Shown here one piece after another: positions 1 to 7,676 of a stretch of DNA of 19,635 nucleotides; positions within the stretch are counted from its first letter, which is position 1, and each line of letters begins with the position of its first letter. A program made the translations under genes and the position numbers. Location of the stretch: the NCBI GenBank assembly GCA_947460795.1, contig CANHJA010000014.1, forward strand, positions 1 to 19,635. Reading direction: 5' to 3'. Source of the DNA: Bacteroidota bacterium. Its GTDB lineage: Bacteria; Bacteroidota; Bacteroidia; Chitinophagales; Chitinophagaceae. The notes under the pieces are model-generated. The model was given only the letters and a program-made list of their open reading frames with translations, had not been told where the DNA came from and ran no database searches.

Positions 1-1
1 A

Positions 2-2791
2 CTCGAAAAAACAATTCGTCCAAAAGGGTTATCCTCAATTCATGCTGCTTGGTTTTGTAACGAATCTAAAAATTCAATATGGCTCTACGATCTTCAAAAA
101 GGTTTATTTTTAGTAGACAATAGCCGTTTCAATGTTATTAAGTCCCTCCCTAATTTAGGAAACAAATTAAGCGAATCAATAATTGATATCTACAAAGTAA
201 AAAATCATATTTATATCATTTCAAATCTGGCCGAAATACTGGATTACAACATCACTGAAAATTCATTTCAAATTTATAAAAAACCGAAAACTGATAACCA
301 AATTTACACAAATTCAGGGCTTGATAAATTTGGCAATATTTTCATTACTTCGATCTACTCAGATTTAATTTTCTTTGATCCTATCAACAAAAAATTTTCT
401 AAATCAAATTTATACCAACTAAATAATAATCTCATTGCGGTAAGCGAAATTATTTATAACCCAATGGCCGATGCGCTTGTTTTAACAACCTATGGACAAG
501 GGCTCTTTGTATTTGATTATGCGTCTAATAAATTATTGCAATTTAAGAAAAATGAAATGCCTATTCGCATTTCAAATAACTACTTGATTAGCATGGCCAT
601 TAATAAAGAATGCATTCTTTTTGTTGGATCTGAAGGTTCTGGCATCGACATTTTCGATCCCTATATTAAAAAATTTAGCACCATTACAACCAATGATTCT
701 ATAAAGTTTAACAACTTAAAATTTGTTCGAAAACTAGTTGAAGACAATCAAAATAATTTATTTATTGGCACTTCTGGAAATGGTGTTTTTAAATTTAATA
801 ATACTACCAAATCGCTTGAATTTATAAATACAAATAAAATAAGCGACCCGGACAATTTTCTAATAGAAATGCTTTGTACAGATAATAAACTTTGGCTAGG
901 TTACTTTGGAAATGGCATTGACGTTTGTGACATAAACTCATTTGCAACGTTACATAAATTCAGAGCTGGCACAAATAAAAACAATATTTCTGATGGAGTA
1001 ATTTGGTCGATGCTGGATGATCAAAAAGGTAATATTTGGATTGGGACCAAAAATGGCGGGCTGAATAAAATTGATAAAAAATCATTTGCCGTAACTCAAT
1101 TTGACAATATAAATTACCCGATGTTTGATCAAAATGGAGTATGCACAATTAAACAATTAAATAGCAGAATACTTCTCTTAGGAACAACAAAAGGGTTATT
1201 CTCATTTGATATAATTACGAATAAATGCACTTTATTATTTAATGGAATTTTCAAAAAAAAGGATGATTATGAAGTTTCAATTAAATACATTCATATAGAC
1301 AAAAAAAACAGATTGTGGCTGGGTACAGATGGAAACGGCATCATTGTTTTAGATAAAAATTATCAATTTATAAAAAATTTTAATGCGAATAATTCACTAA
1401 AAAACAATGTTATATATTCAATCCTTCCTCAAAATGACACTTCCTTTTGGATTAGTTCTAATGCAGGGATAGCGAATATTATTTGGAATGAAAAAACGCT
1501 AAATTCTACCGAGAATATAAAAGTTAGAAATTTTGATGAGATCAATGGCTTGCAATCAAATGAATTTAATACTGGAGCCTATTGTTTATTAAAAAATGGA
1601 GACATTGCTTTTGGAGGCATGAATGGATTTAATATTTTCAATCCAAAAGAAATAGTCAATATCCCTGTTTTGCCAGAAGTTTACATCAGTGAATTAAAAG
1701 TTTTCGAAAACAATTTCAACAATCAAAAAAGTATATCTTATTTAGATCAAGCATTTCTTAAATCCTTTGAAAATACAATATCGATTGAATTTAATACACT
1801 GGGGTTTTCATTGCCAGAAAAAACAAAATATCAATATCAGTTAATTGGGAATGATAAAGATTGGATTATGTCGGGAACAAGAAATTATGTTTCATACACC
1901 AACCTAAAAAGTGGAGATTACGAATTTCGAGTAAAAGCGAGCAACTATGATGGCGAATGGAATGAAAAATACACTACTTTAAAAATTCACATTGCCACTC
2001 CTTTTTACAAAACATGGTGGTTTATTTTATGCAGCGTAATTGTAATTTTTACAACCATCTATTTTATATACAGCTATAAAATAAAAGAAAATAAAGAAAA
2101 AGAAGCCTTGCGAATATTATATAATAAAGAATTGGCTCAGCTTGAATTAAAGGCTTTAAGAGCTCAAATAAATCCACATTTTTTATTTAACTCTTTAAAT
2201 TCGATCAATAATTTTATTTTAAAAAATGATACTAAAAAAGCATCTCGATATTTAGTAAAATTCTCTCAACTGGTTCGAAGCATTTTAAACCACTCTTCAA
2301 CATCTCTTATATCGCTGGAAGAAGAGCTTCAAACTATAGAATTATATATGCTTATAGAAGGAATGCGCTTCAACGATCAGTTTAGCTATAAAATAAATAC
2401 TAATTCTTCTATAAATACTAGCAGTATTTCAATTCCTTCATTACTTTTGCAACCATATGTAGAAAATGCCATTTGGCATGGTTTACTTCATAAAGAAGGT
2501 GAAAAAAAGATTACAATTTCTATAGAAAAAATAAACGAACATTCTATTTCTATAGAAATTAATGACAACGGAATAGGACGAAAAAGAGTACAAGAAATTA
2601 ATAATTTATCCCAAAAAGGAAAATCTTTTGGGATGCAAATTGGAGAAGATCGACTTAAATTAATTAAACAAAGCACAGGACAAATGGCGCAAGTTGATGT
2701 AGTTGATTCTTATGACGAACACAATATTGGAAATGGAACAACTATTAAAATTATTATTCCAGCTAAAATGTTTAATAGCAACGAGGGATAA
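2..2791 (+). CDS. LytS-type sensor histidine kinase with Reg_prop beta-propeller and Y_Y_Y domain (5' truncated)
   Basis: Membrane sensor kinase of the two-component-propeller class. The reading frame is open from the first complete codon at base 2, so the gene starts outside the window and the internal ATG at 464 is not its start; 929 residues are visible. Numbered from base 2, residues 1 to about 595 carry beta-propeller (Reg_prop) blades with motifs such as IWIGT and LWLGT followed by a glycine pair. A Y_Y_Y domain follows (about 597-663), then one membrane helix (about 664-692). The His_kinase/LytS dimerisation motif NPHFLFNSLN has the likely phospho-acceptor His at residue 726. The ATPase domain has an N-box Asn at 822 and a DNGIG G-box at 855-859. 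The propeller and Y_Y_Y parts are expected to be periplasmic. The family often senses polysaccharides or other surface cues, but the ligand cannot be read here. There is no fused receiver domain; a separate LytTR regulator follows after 37 bases. Confidence 0.93.
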   Translation, partial: LEKTIRPKGLSSIHAAWFCNESKNSIWLYDLQKGLFLVDNSRFNVIKSLPNLGNKLSESIIDIYKVKNHIYIISNLAEILDYNITENSFQIYKKPKTDNQIYTNSGLDKFGNIFITSIYSDLIFFDPINKKFSKSNLYQLNNNLIAVSEIIYNPMADALVLTTYGQGLFVFDYASNKLLQFKKNEMPIRISNNYLISMAINKECILFVGSEGSGIDIFDPYIKKFSTITTNDSIKFNNLKFVRKLVEDNQNNLFIGTSGNGVFKFNNTTKSLEFINTNKISDPDNFLIEMLCTDNKLWLGYFGNGIDVCDINSFATLHKFRAGTNKNNISDGVIWSMLDDQKGNIWIGTKNGGLNKIDKKSFAVTQFDNINYPMFDQNGVCTIKQLNSRILLLGTTKGLFSFDIITNKCTLLFNGIFKKKDDYEVSIKYIHIDKKNRLWLGTDGNGIIVLDKNYQFIKNFNANNSLKNNVIYSILPQNDTSFWISSNAGIANIIWNEKTLNSTENIKVRNFDEINGLQSNEFNTGAYCLLKNGDIAFGGMNGFNIFNPKEIVNIPVLPEVYISELKVFENNFNNQKSISYLDQAFLKSFENTISIEFNTLGFSLPEKTKYQYQLIGNDKDWIMSGTRNYVSYTNLKSGDYEFRVKASNYDGEWNEKYTTLKIHIATPFYKTWWFILCSVIVIFTTIYFIYSYKIKENKEKEALRILYNKELAQLELKALRAQINPHFLFNSLNSINNFILKNDTKKASRYLVKFSQLVRSILNHSSTSLISLEEELQTIELYMLIEGMRFNDQFSYKINTNSSINTSSISIPSLLLQPYVENAIWHGLLHKEGEKKITISIEKINEHSISIEINDNGIGRKRVQEINNLSQKGKSFGMQIGEDRLKLIKQSTGQMAQVDVVDSYDEHNIGNGTTIKIIIPAKMFNSNEG

Positions 2792-2828
2792 TCAATTATT
2801 TGTCGTTTAACACTTAAAATTAAATAAT

Positions 2829-3587
2829 ATGTACAAAGTAGTAATCATAGACGATGAAGTTAATTGTGTTGAAGTACTGGAATTATTAATTTCCGAAAAC
2901 CATAAAGACTTAGTTGTTGTTGAGAAGTTTACATCCTCTGTTAAAGCATTGGAGTTTCTTCAAAGCAATGTAGTCGATTTAGTTTTTCTTGATATACAAA
3001 TGCCGTTTTTAACAGGTATTGATTTATTGAGTCAATTTCAAAACCCTGCTTTTCAAGTAATATTTACAACAGCTTTTGACCAATTTGCCATTAATGCAAT
3101 TAAGCTTTCTGCCTTAGATTATTTATTAAAACCGATTGATGAAGATTTATTATCTACTGCCATCGATAAATTTAAAAAAAATAAAAGTAAAGTAGACATT
3201 CAGTCTCAATTGACTAATTTAATTCAACAATATCAAGCACCAAATACCTCTTCAAGCTCATTTTCAAACAACAAAATTACGGTTTCTCTTCAGGACAAAA
3301 TATTGTTTATTGATCCGATGGAAATAATATATTGTCAAAGTAATGACAACTACACAACCATTATTTTAAAAAATGGAGAGAAAGTTTTAGCGTCCAAAAC
3401 CATTAAGCATTTTGAAGACCTTTTATCCTCACAAGGATTTTTAAGACCGCATCAATCGTATATAATTAATGGGAAATACATAGAACAATATAATAAAAAA
3501 GATGGAGGTTGTTTGATCATGATCGACGGCACTTCAATCCCTGTTTCCAGAAACCGAAAAGAAGAAATTATGATTATGCTGAAATAA
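2829..3587 (+). CDS. LytTR-family response regulator
   Basis: Response regulator of 252 residues, AlgR/LytR type. The receiver domain (about 1-115) has the acidic pair D8-D9, phospho-acceptor D55 in the LDIQMP motif, T80/T81 and K101. A linker rich in Gln and Ser (about 120-147) leads to a C-terminal LytTR DNA-binding domain (about 148-252) with the typical SNDNYT segment and the RPHQSYIIN motif. It lies 37 bases after the histidine kinase on the same strand with no hairpin between, so the two are probably co-transcribed and act as a cognate pair. The start ATG has only an A/T-rich leader, usual for Bacteroidota. Target genes are not evident; both neighbours downstream run in the opposite direction. 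Confidence 0.95.
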   Translation: MYKVVIIDDEVNCVEVLELLISENHKDLVVVEKFTSSVKALEFLQSNVVDLVFLDIQMPFLTGIDLLSQFQNPAFQVIFTTAFDQFAINAIKLSALDYLLKPIDEDLLSTAIDKFKKNKSKVDIQSQLTNLIQQYQAPNTSSSSFSNNKITVSLQDKILFIDPMEIIYCQSNDNYTTIILKNGEKVLASKTIKHFEDLLSSQGFLRPHQSYIINGKYIEQYNKKDGGCLIMIDGTSIPVSRNRKEEIMIMLK

Positions 3588-3630
3588 ATAATCTAAAATG
3601 TACGCTATCAATTACAATTGATGGTTACAC

Positions 3631-4926
3631 CTAGTTTATTGTGTTCGCTGCTGCTCTAATTTTATTATCTATCCCTTTTCTAAATGCAAACAATAGCAAC
3701 CCGCAAAGGGCTATGCAAACTGCTAATATCTCGGCCTGTGTTGGTTTAATAAAACCCCAATCGTATTGAGAATTTACACGAATTTGTTCTATTAAAAATC
3801 GCTCAGCTCCATTCAATATTAAATAAATGGAGAACATCGTTAAAGGCGTTTTCATTTTTTTACGATTCGTCCAAAGAAAAACAAATATTGCAAATCCCAT
3901 TAAAAACTCGTAAACGGGTGTAGGGAAAACGGGTATAGGCAACGCGCTGCAATAATCTCCTTCGCAAGCAGGCATTTCTTCTCCTACATTATTTACATTA
4001 TTTGGATAAGTATAAGCAAAAAGCCAAGTGGGCAAAAAATCAGGTCCTTGAATTTGTTTATGAGGAATGATTTCATCTTTTTTAAAATGACGATAAACAT
4101 GTGCTTCATGTAAGGCAACTTGTTGTTCGAAAGGCAAAGTAGATTTTACTACTTTTGCGTTTGCATCTGTCATGTAGGCCGAGTTGTATATCCCCCAATC
4201 GCCATCGCCACTTACTTGACAACCTAAGCGACCGATAGCATAACCTAGAATTAATGCTGGTGCTGCGGCATCACATAAATGTCTAAAATCTAATTTTATT
4301 CGGCGCGCAAAATACCAAAGTGCAAAAGTTGCTACAATTAACCCACCATAAAAAGTCAACCCACTGCTTGATAGCAAACTACCCAATGGATCTCTTATAA
4401 AATCTTCCCAAGTTTCTAATGCATTAAATATTTTTGCTCCCGCAAAGCCACCCAATGCCGCTATCACAGCCACATCACCAACTCTAGAACTAGGATATGT
4501 TTTTACCTTTTTCTTCGTTTCTGCTGTAATTGTTTTATCTCTGGTAAAATATTTAATACCAACAGCCCCTAGTAAAAATAATATACCTATAATCAAATTG
4601 CCTTTACTCGAAAATAAGTAACTCATTGGATCTGGCGATGCTTCTTTAAAATTGAGAAACATTCCAATTACTTTAAAACCAACCAAGAAACCAACAATTC
4701 CATTGGAGATATAATCAAAAATGGTAATGGGCTTACCGATTGTAATTTCGTCAATCGTAAATCCGACAATTCCATCCTCTTCTTTTCTTTTTAGTTCTTT
4801 AAAAATAATATACCCAGCTGCTAAAAAAGCCATAGCAACCATAAAGCCAAATGACTTTAATAAGCTCAATGCGGGCAGATCAATACCAAATAAGTCTTTT
4901 AAAAAAAAATGAAAATCAGGATACAT
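3631..4926 (-). CDS. lgt: Lgt-like prolipoprotein diacylglyceryl transferase, long Bacteroidota form
   Basis: Polytopic inner-membrane protein of 431 residues, well above the roughly 260-300 of most Lgt enzymes, which transfer diacylglyceryl from phosphatidylglycerol to the lipobox Cys of prolipoproteins. Several hydrophobic helices are visible. Family marks include GLTFYGG (189-195), the signature region GRLG at 232-235 followed by SGDGDWG, PTPVYE (335-340), and ERFLIEQIR (375-383). By eye alignment the His of the E. coli HGG motif (H103) is Tyr193 here, and the Asn of GRxxN (N146) is Cys236; the Arg of the signature (R233) and Arg376 are kept. Extra sequence lies in the N-terminal 150 residues and in a loop at about 250-330 with three Cys. 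The bacilliredoxin gene lies 92 bases upstream on the same strand. Lgt is the best family call; that it performs the standard reaction is inference. Confidence 0.8.
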   Translation of the reverse strand: MYPDFHFFLKDLFGIDLPALSLLKSFGFMVAMAFLAAGYIIFKELKRKEEDGIVGFTIDEITIGKPITIFDYISNGIVGFLVGFKVIGMFLNFKEASPDPMSYLFSSKGNLIIGILFLLGAVGIKYFTRDKTITAETKKKVKTYPSSRVGDVAVIAALGGFAGAKIFNALETWEDFIRDPLGSLLSSSGLTFYGGLIVATFALWYFARRIKLDFRHLCDAAAPALILGYAIGRLGCQVSGDGDWGIYNSAYMTDANAKVVKSTLPFEQQVALHEAHVYRHFKKDEIIPHKQIQGPDFLPTWLFAYTYPNNVNNVGEEMPACEGDYCSALPIPVFPTPVYEFLMGFAIFVFLWTNRKKMKTPLTMFSIYLILNGAERFLIEQIRVNSQYDWGFIKPTQAEILAVCIALCGLLLFAFRKGIDNKIRAAANTIN

Positions 4927-4950
4927 TTTTTGAATTTTGAATGTTAGATT

Positions 4951-4958
4951 CGAATGTA
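4951..4958 (-). promoter_or_regulatory. Putative -7 box (TACATTCG) of the lgt-like gene
   Basis: Read on the minus strand this is TACATTCG, one base off the Bacteroidota -7 consensus TAnnTTTG. It lies 24 bases before the ATG. No clear -33 TTG was found at the expected distance, so read-through from the bacilliredoxin gene is an alternative. Confidence 0.35.
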
Positions 4959-5018
4959 AATAAGGCCTTCGGTTTACGAATATTATAAACTAAAACCGAT
5001 TACAAAACACGTTGAAAA

Positions 5019-5432
5019 TTAGCAATGTTGTTCAAATGCTTGCGTTAAATTAGCTGCAATCATCTCAGCTGAACGCCCTTCAATCATGTGTCTTTCTACC
5101 ATATGAACCAATTGCCCGTCTTTCAACAAAGCAATACAAGGTGAAGATGGAGGATAAGGCAACAAATAATTACGAGCTTGTTTTACAGCATCTATATCAA
5201 AACCCGCAAAAGCAGTTACACATTGAGTTGGTTTTTTAGCAGCATTCGCAACAGCAGCCAAAACACCCGGACGCGCTGTACCTGCACTGCAACCACAAAC
5301 TGAATTTAAAACCAACAAAGTAGTTCCTGCTGTTTTTAATGCGTTGTCAACTAACTCAGGAGTTGATAAATCTTGAAAACCTTTTTCTGTCAATTCTGCC
5401 TTCATTGGCAATACTAATTCTGCTGGATACAT
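5019..5432 (-). CDS. BrxA/BrxB family bacilliredoxin (YphP/DUF1094)
   Basis: Protein of 137 residues, full length for the family (Bacillus YphP is about 144). It has a thioredoxin-like fold with the redox motif CGC (C46-G47-C48) in the context NSVCGCSAG, followed by ARPG, all typical of bacilliredoxins. In Firmicutes these remove bacillithiol from S-bacillithiolated proteins; a YphP-type disulfide isomerase activity has also been described for the family. A further Cys is the last residue. It is cytoplasmic, with no signal peptide. The start is supported by the family-typical MYPAELV N-terminus and by a -7 box 32 bases upstream. Whether this organism makes bacillithiol cannot be judged from the window; no bshA/B/C gene is present. 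The lgt-like gene follows on the same strand. Confidence 0.93.
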   Translation of the reverse strand: MYPAELVLPMKAELTEKGFQDLSTPELVDNALKTAGTTLLVLNSVCGCSAGTARPGVLAAVANAAKKPTQCVTAFAGFDIDAVKQARNYLLPYPPSSPCIALLKDGQLVHMVERHMIEGRSAEMIAANLTQAFEQHC

Positions 5433-5464
5433 ATTTTTTATTTATTAAATTATTATAAAGATTA

Positions 5465-5472
5465 CAAAAGTA
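5465..5472 (-). promoter_or_regulatory. Putative -7 box (TACTTTTG) of the bacilliredoxin gene
   Basis: Exact match to TAnnTTTG on the minus strand, 32 bases before the ATG, giving a leader of roughly 25 bases. A TTG lies upstream at 5501-5499, but the spacing of 26 bases is longer than usual, so the -33 element is uncertain. Confidence 0.5.
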
Positions 5473-5525
5473 AATGATAAAATATAAAAAATATAAAACA
5501 AGTGTTAATAGATGCGTTAAAAATT

Positions 5526-5936
5526 CTATATATAATCAGGAAAACCCTGAAACCAGCTTGAATCTTGTACATTATAGCAAAAAACCTGTTTGCCATTGGA
5601 GAGACACACAAAATGCACTTTCATGGTACTTGTATACGACAAAACCTGTTGTAACACTGCCTCATTCAAGGTTTCAGTTTCTTCTTTACATTCCACTATC
5701 ATCCAAGGAATATCATTTTTGTATACCACTAAATCGTAGCGCCTTTTCCTACCTCCAACTAAAATTTGTTTTTCCACTGATAACAATGAAGCGGGTATAT
5801 TTTTTTTATTGATCAAATAATGAATAAGCTGCTGCCGAACCCACTCCTCTTTTGTTAAGACTACATATTTTTTTCGAACTACGTCAAAAATGCACTCCTG
5901 TTCATCAATCGTTTTATATTTAAAATTGGGCTGCAT
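5526..5936 (-). CDS. Stand-alone type I restriction enzyme R N-terminal-like protein (HSDR_N_2 fold)
   Basis: Small protein of 136 residues consisting of little more than a PD-(D/E)XK nuclease-fold domain of the type found at the N-terminus of HsdR subunits. The visible core is RRYDLVVY (D68) and, after a turn, MIVECKEE (E82, K84), matching the D...ExK catalytic pattern. An upstream VRQ segment (33-35) resembles the helix that precedes the core in this family, and a QVLSY helix follows. There is no helicase, methylase or specificity gene nearby, so it is not part of a restriction system visible here. Such single-domain proteins are frequent in Bacteroidota; their role is unknown to me. It starts 18 bases after the stop of the FAD oxidoreductase gene, so it may be co-transcribed, but it also has its own -7 box next to the ATG. 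Confidence 0.8.
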   Translation of the reverse strand: MQPNFKYKTIDEQECIFDVVRKKYVVLTKEEWVRQQLIHYLINKKNIPASLLSVEKQILVGGRKRRYDLVVYKNDIPWMIVECKEETETLNEAVLQQVLSYTSTMKVHFVCLSNGKQVFCYNVQDSSWFQGFPDYI

Positions 5937-5940
5937 AAAA

Positions 5941-5948
5941 CAAAGATA
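5941..5948 (-). promoter_or_regulatory. Putative -7 box (TATCTTTG) abutting the HsdR-N-like start
   Basis: Exact TAnnTTTG match on the minus strand, ending 4 bases before the ATG, in the 18-base gap after the FAD gene. If used, transcription would begin at or next to the A of the ATG, giving a leaderless mRNA independent of the upstream gene. Confidence 0.45.
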
Positions 5949-5954
5949 AAGAAA

Positions 5955-7496
5955 TTATTTTCCGCCTATTTTTTCTGCAATTTTCATCCCATCCATTGCA
6001 GCGCTCACAATACCACCTGCATAACCAGCCCCTTCGGCACATGGATACAAATTTTGTATGCGAATATGCTGTAGTGTTTCTTTGTCACGTGGAATGCGAA
6101 CTGGCGATGACGTTCTGCTCTCAGTAGCCACTACCAAAGCATCCTCGGTATAATATCCTTTCATTTTTTTACCAAATTCTATAAATGCTTTTGACAAACT
6201 ATCATAAATTTTATTGGGTAACACCTCCGACAACAATGAAGAATTTACTCCGGGTATATAGGAGCATTCAGGCATAAAACTCGACAATTTATTTTGAGTA
6301 AAATCAGTCATTCGTTGAGCTGGTGCAACATATTTTCCGCCTCCTACTTCATATGCTTTTTTCTCAATCGATTCTTGAAATCGCAAACCTCCTAAAACCG
6401 ACTTGTCTTTAAAATCATCAGGGTTTACACTCACTACCATTCCACTGTTTGCAAATGGATTATTTCGTTTGGAAGGGCTCCAGCCATTCACTACCAAAGT
6501 ATTTTTTTGTGTAGAAGCAGGTGCTATAATACCTCCAGGACACATGCAAAATGAAAATACGCCTCTCCCATTCACTTGCTCTACCAAACTATAACTTGCT
6601 GGTGGTAAGTTTTCATCTTTCACAGTACAATGATATTGAATATTATCAATTAAATATTGTGGATGTTCTACTCGAACCCCTATAGCCAAAGGCTTGCTTT
6701 CAATTTCTACTTTTTTATGAAACAATAATTCATAAATATCTTTCGCTGAATGCCCAGTTGCCAACACTAAATTTTTAATGTCTTTTTGTTCATTTTCATT
6801 TAATGTGACAGAGACAATTTTATCCTCTACAATTTTAAAATCGGTCAATTTTTTACTGAAATGTACTTCTCCTCCACAAGCAATAATTTTTTCTCTCATG
6901 GCTTGAATAATGAGTGGCAATTTATTTGTACCAATATGTGGATGTGCTTCGTACGTAATGTTTTCATCTGCACCAAAAAGATGAAATAAATCTAATACCC
7001 GTTGAATGTCTCCTCGTTTATTGCTTCGTGTGTAAAGCTTGCCATCACTGTAAGTTCCAGCTCCTCCTTCACCAAAACAATAATTACTTTCTTCATCTAA
7101 AATTCCTTCTTTATTTAATTTTGCTAAATCTCTGCGTCTATCTCTAACATTTTTACCTCGCTCAAATACAACCGGTTTTAAACCAAGCTCTATGCATTGC
7201 AAAGCACAAAATAATCCGGCAGGCCCTGCGCCAATAATCACTACTTCTTCTTTATTTGTTACATTATTTTCTATGTATAAAATATCTTGTTTGGGTATGA
7301 GTTGTTCATCAATATAAACTCGAAGTTTAAGTGTAAAGAGTACAATTTGTCTTCGTGCATCAATTGATTTTTTTAAAATTTCAAATTGAATTCGTTGTGT
7401 TTTTTTTAGCGCCAATTCTTCCCGTATATGTTTCATAATCGTCAATGGCGAATTGACATTTTTGGGTGCAATTGAAATAGTAACTTCTTGAATCAT
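5955..7496 (-). CDS. COG2509-type FAD-dependent oxidoreductase
   Basis: Flavoprotein of 513 residues of the family annotated as uncharacterised FAD-dependent dehydrogenases or NAD(P)/FAD-dependent oxidoreductases. An N-terminal domain of about 80 residues precedes the FAD-binding Rossmann motif VVIIGAGPAG (GxGxxG at 89-94), with an acidic strand end in VVFERG. The family hallmark CFGEGGAGTYSDGKL follows, then an NAD-type ATGHS segment, and near the C-terminus a glycine-rich AEGAGYAGGI stretch that usually completes the FAD site. No signal peptide is visible, so it is probably cytoplasmic. The substrate is not known to me. The gene is divergent from kynU across a 180-base region, and the HsdR-N-like gene follows 18 bases downstream. 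The ATG at 7496 is supported by a -7 box only 5 bases upstream. Confidence 0.9.
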   Translation of the reverse strand: MIQEVTISIAPKNVNSPLTIMKHIREELALKKTQRIQFEILKKSIDARRQIVLFTLKLRVYIDEQLIPKQDILYIENNVTNKEEVVIIGAGPAGLFCALQCIELGLKPVVFERGKNVRDRRRDLAKLNKEGILDEESNYCFGEGGAGTYSDGKLYTRSNKRGDIQRVLDLFHLFGADENITYEAHPHIGTNKLPLIIQAMREKIIACGGEVHFSKKLTDFKIVEDKIVSVTLNENEQKDIKNLVLATGHSAKDIYELLFHKKVEIESKPLAIGVRVEHPQYLIDNIQYHCTVKDENLPPASYSLVEQVNGRGVFSFCMCPGGIIAPASTQKNTLVVNGWSPSKRNNPFANSGMVVSVNPDDFKDKSVLGGLRFQESIEKKAYEVGGGKYVAPAQRMTDFTQNKLSSFMPECSYIPGVNSSLLSEVLPNKIYDSLSKAFIEFGKKMKGYYTEDALVVATESRTSSPVRIPRDKETLQHIRIQNLYPCAEGAGYAGGIVSAAMDGMKIAEKIGGK

Positions 7497-7501
7497 TGCT
7501 G

Positions 7502-7509
7502 CAAAAGTA
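7502..7509 (-). promoter_or_regulatory. Putative -7 box (TACTTTTG) abutting the FAD oxidoreductase start
   Basis: Exact TAnnTTTG match on the minus strand, 5 bases before the ATG, implying a leaderless or nearly leaderless transcript. No convincing -33 TTG is visible upstream, where the heptamer repeat at 7518-7545 takes up that position. Confidence 0.5.
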
Positions 7510-7517
7510 GGTCAATG

Positions 7518-7545
7518 ATTTCAGATGTTGAATGTCAGATGTCAG
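7518..7545 (+). repeat. Tandem heptamer repeat, consensus ATGTCAG, four copies
   Basis: Four consecutive 7-base units read ATTTCAG, ATGTTGA, ATGTCAG and ATGTCAG, the last two identical. It lies in the divergent region between the FAD oxidoreductase and kynU, immediately upstream of the FAD gene's -7 box. The same heptamer occurs three times in tandem inside leuS at 13833-13853. Confidence 0.6.
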
Positions 7546-7664
7546 GAGTTTTATTTTTTCAAAAAATAGACAATCAATAATTGAACTTCTAGTGAATTTT
7601 GTTTCAGTTAATTAACATTATTCTCTGATCTTATATCCAAGCCCTAACATCTCAAATTTTATAT

Positions 7665-7672
7665 TAAATTTG
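7665..7672 (+). promoter_or_regulatory. Putative -7 box (TAAATTTG) abutting the kynU start
   Basis: Exact TAnnTTTG match ending 4 bases before the ATG at 7677, so transcription would start about at the initiation codon. No clear -33 TTG is seen 17-23 bases upstream. Confidence 0.5.
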
Positions 7673-7676
7673 CACC

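Noticed and set aside
3607..3622. Inverted repeat ATCAATT/AATTGAT between the response regulator and the convergent lgt-like gene
   Set aside because: Stem is A/T-only except one pair, the loop is only 2 bases and there is no T-run; too weak to call a terminator.
4970..4998. Inverted repeat CGGTTT...AAACCG between the bacilliredoxin and lgt-like genes
   Set aside because: Six-base stem with a loop of about 17 bases and no T-tract; not convincing as a terminator or regulatory RNA.
5474..5812. Plus-strand open frame of 112 codons
   Set aside because: Lies almost entirely antisense to the HsdR-N-like gene, and its product has no recognisable family features.
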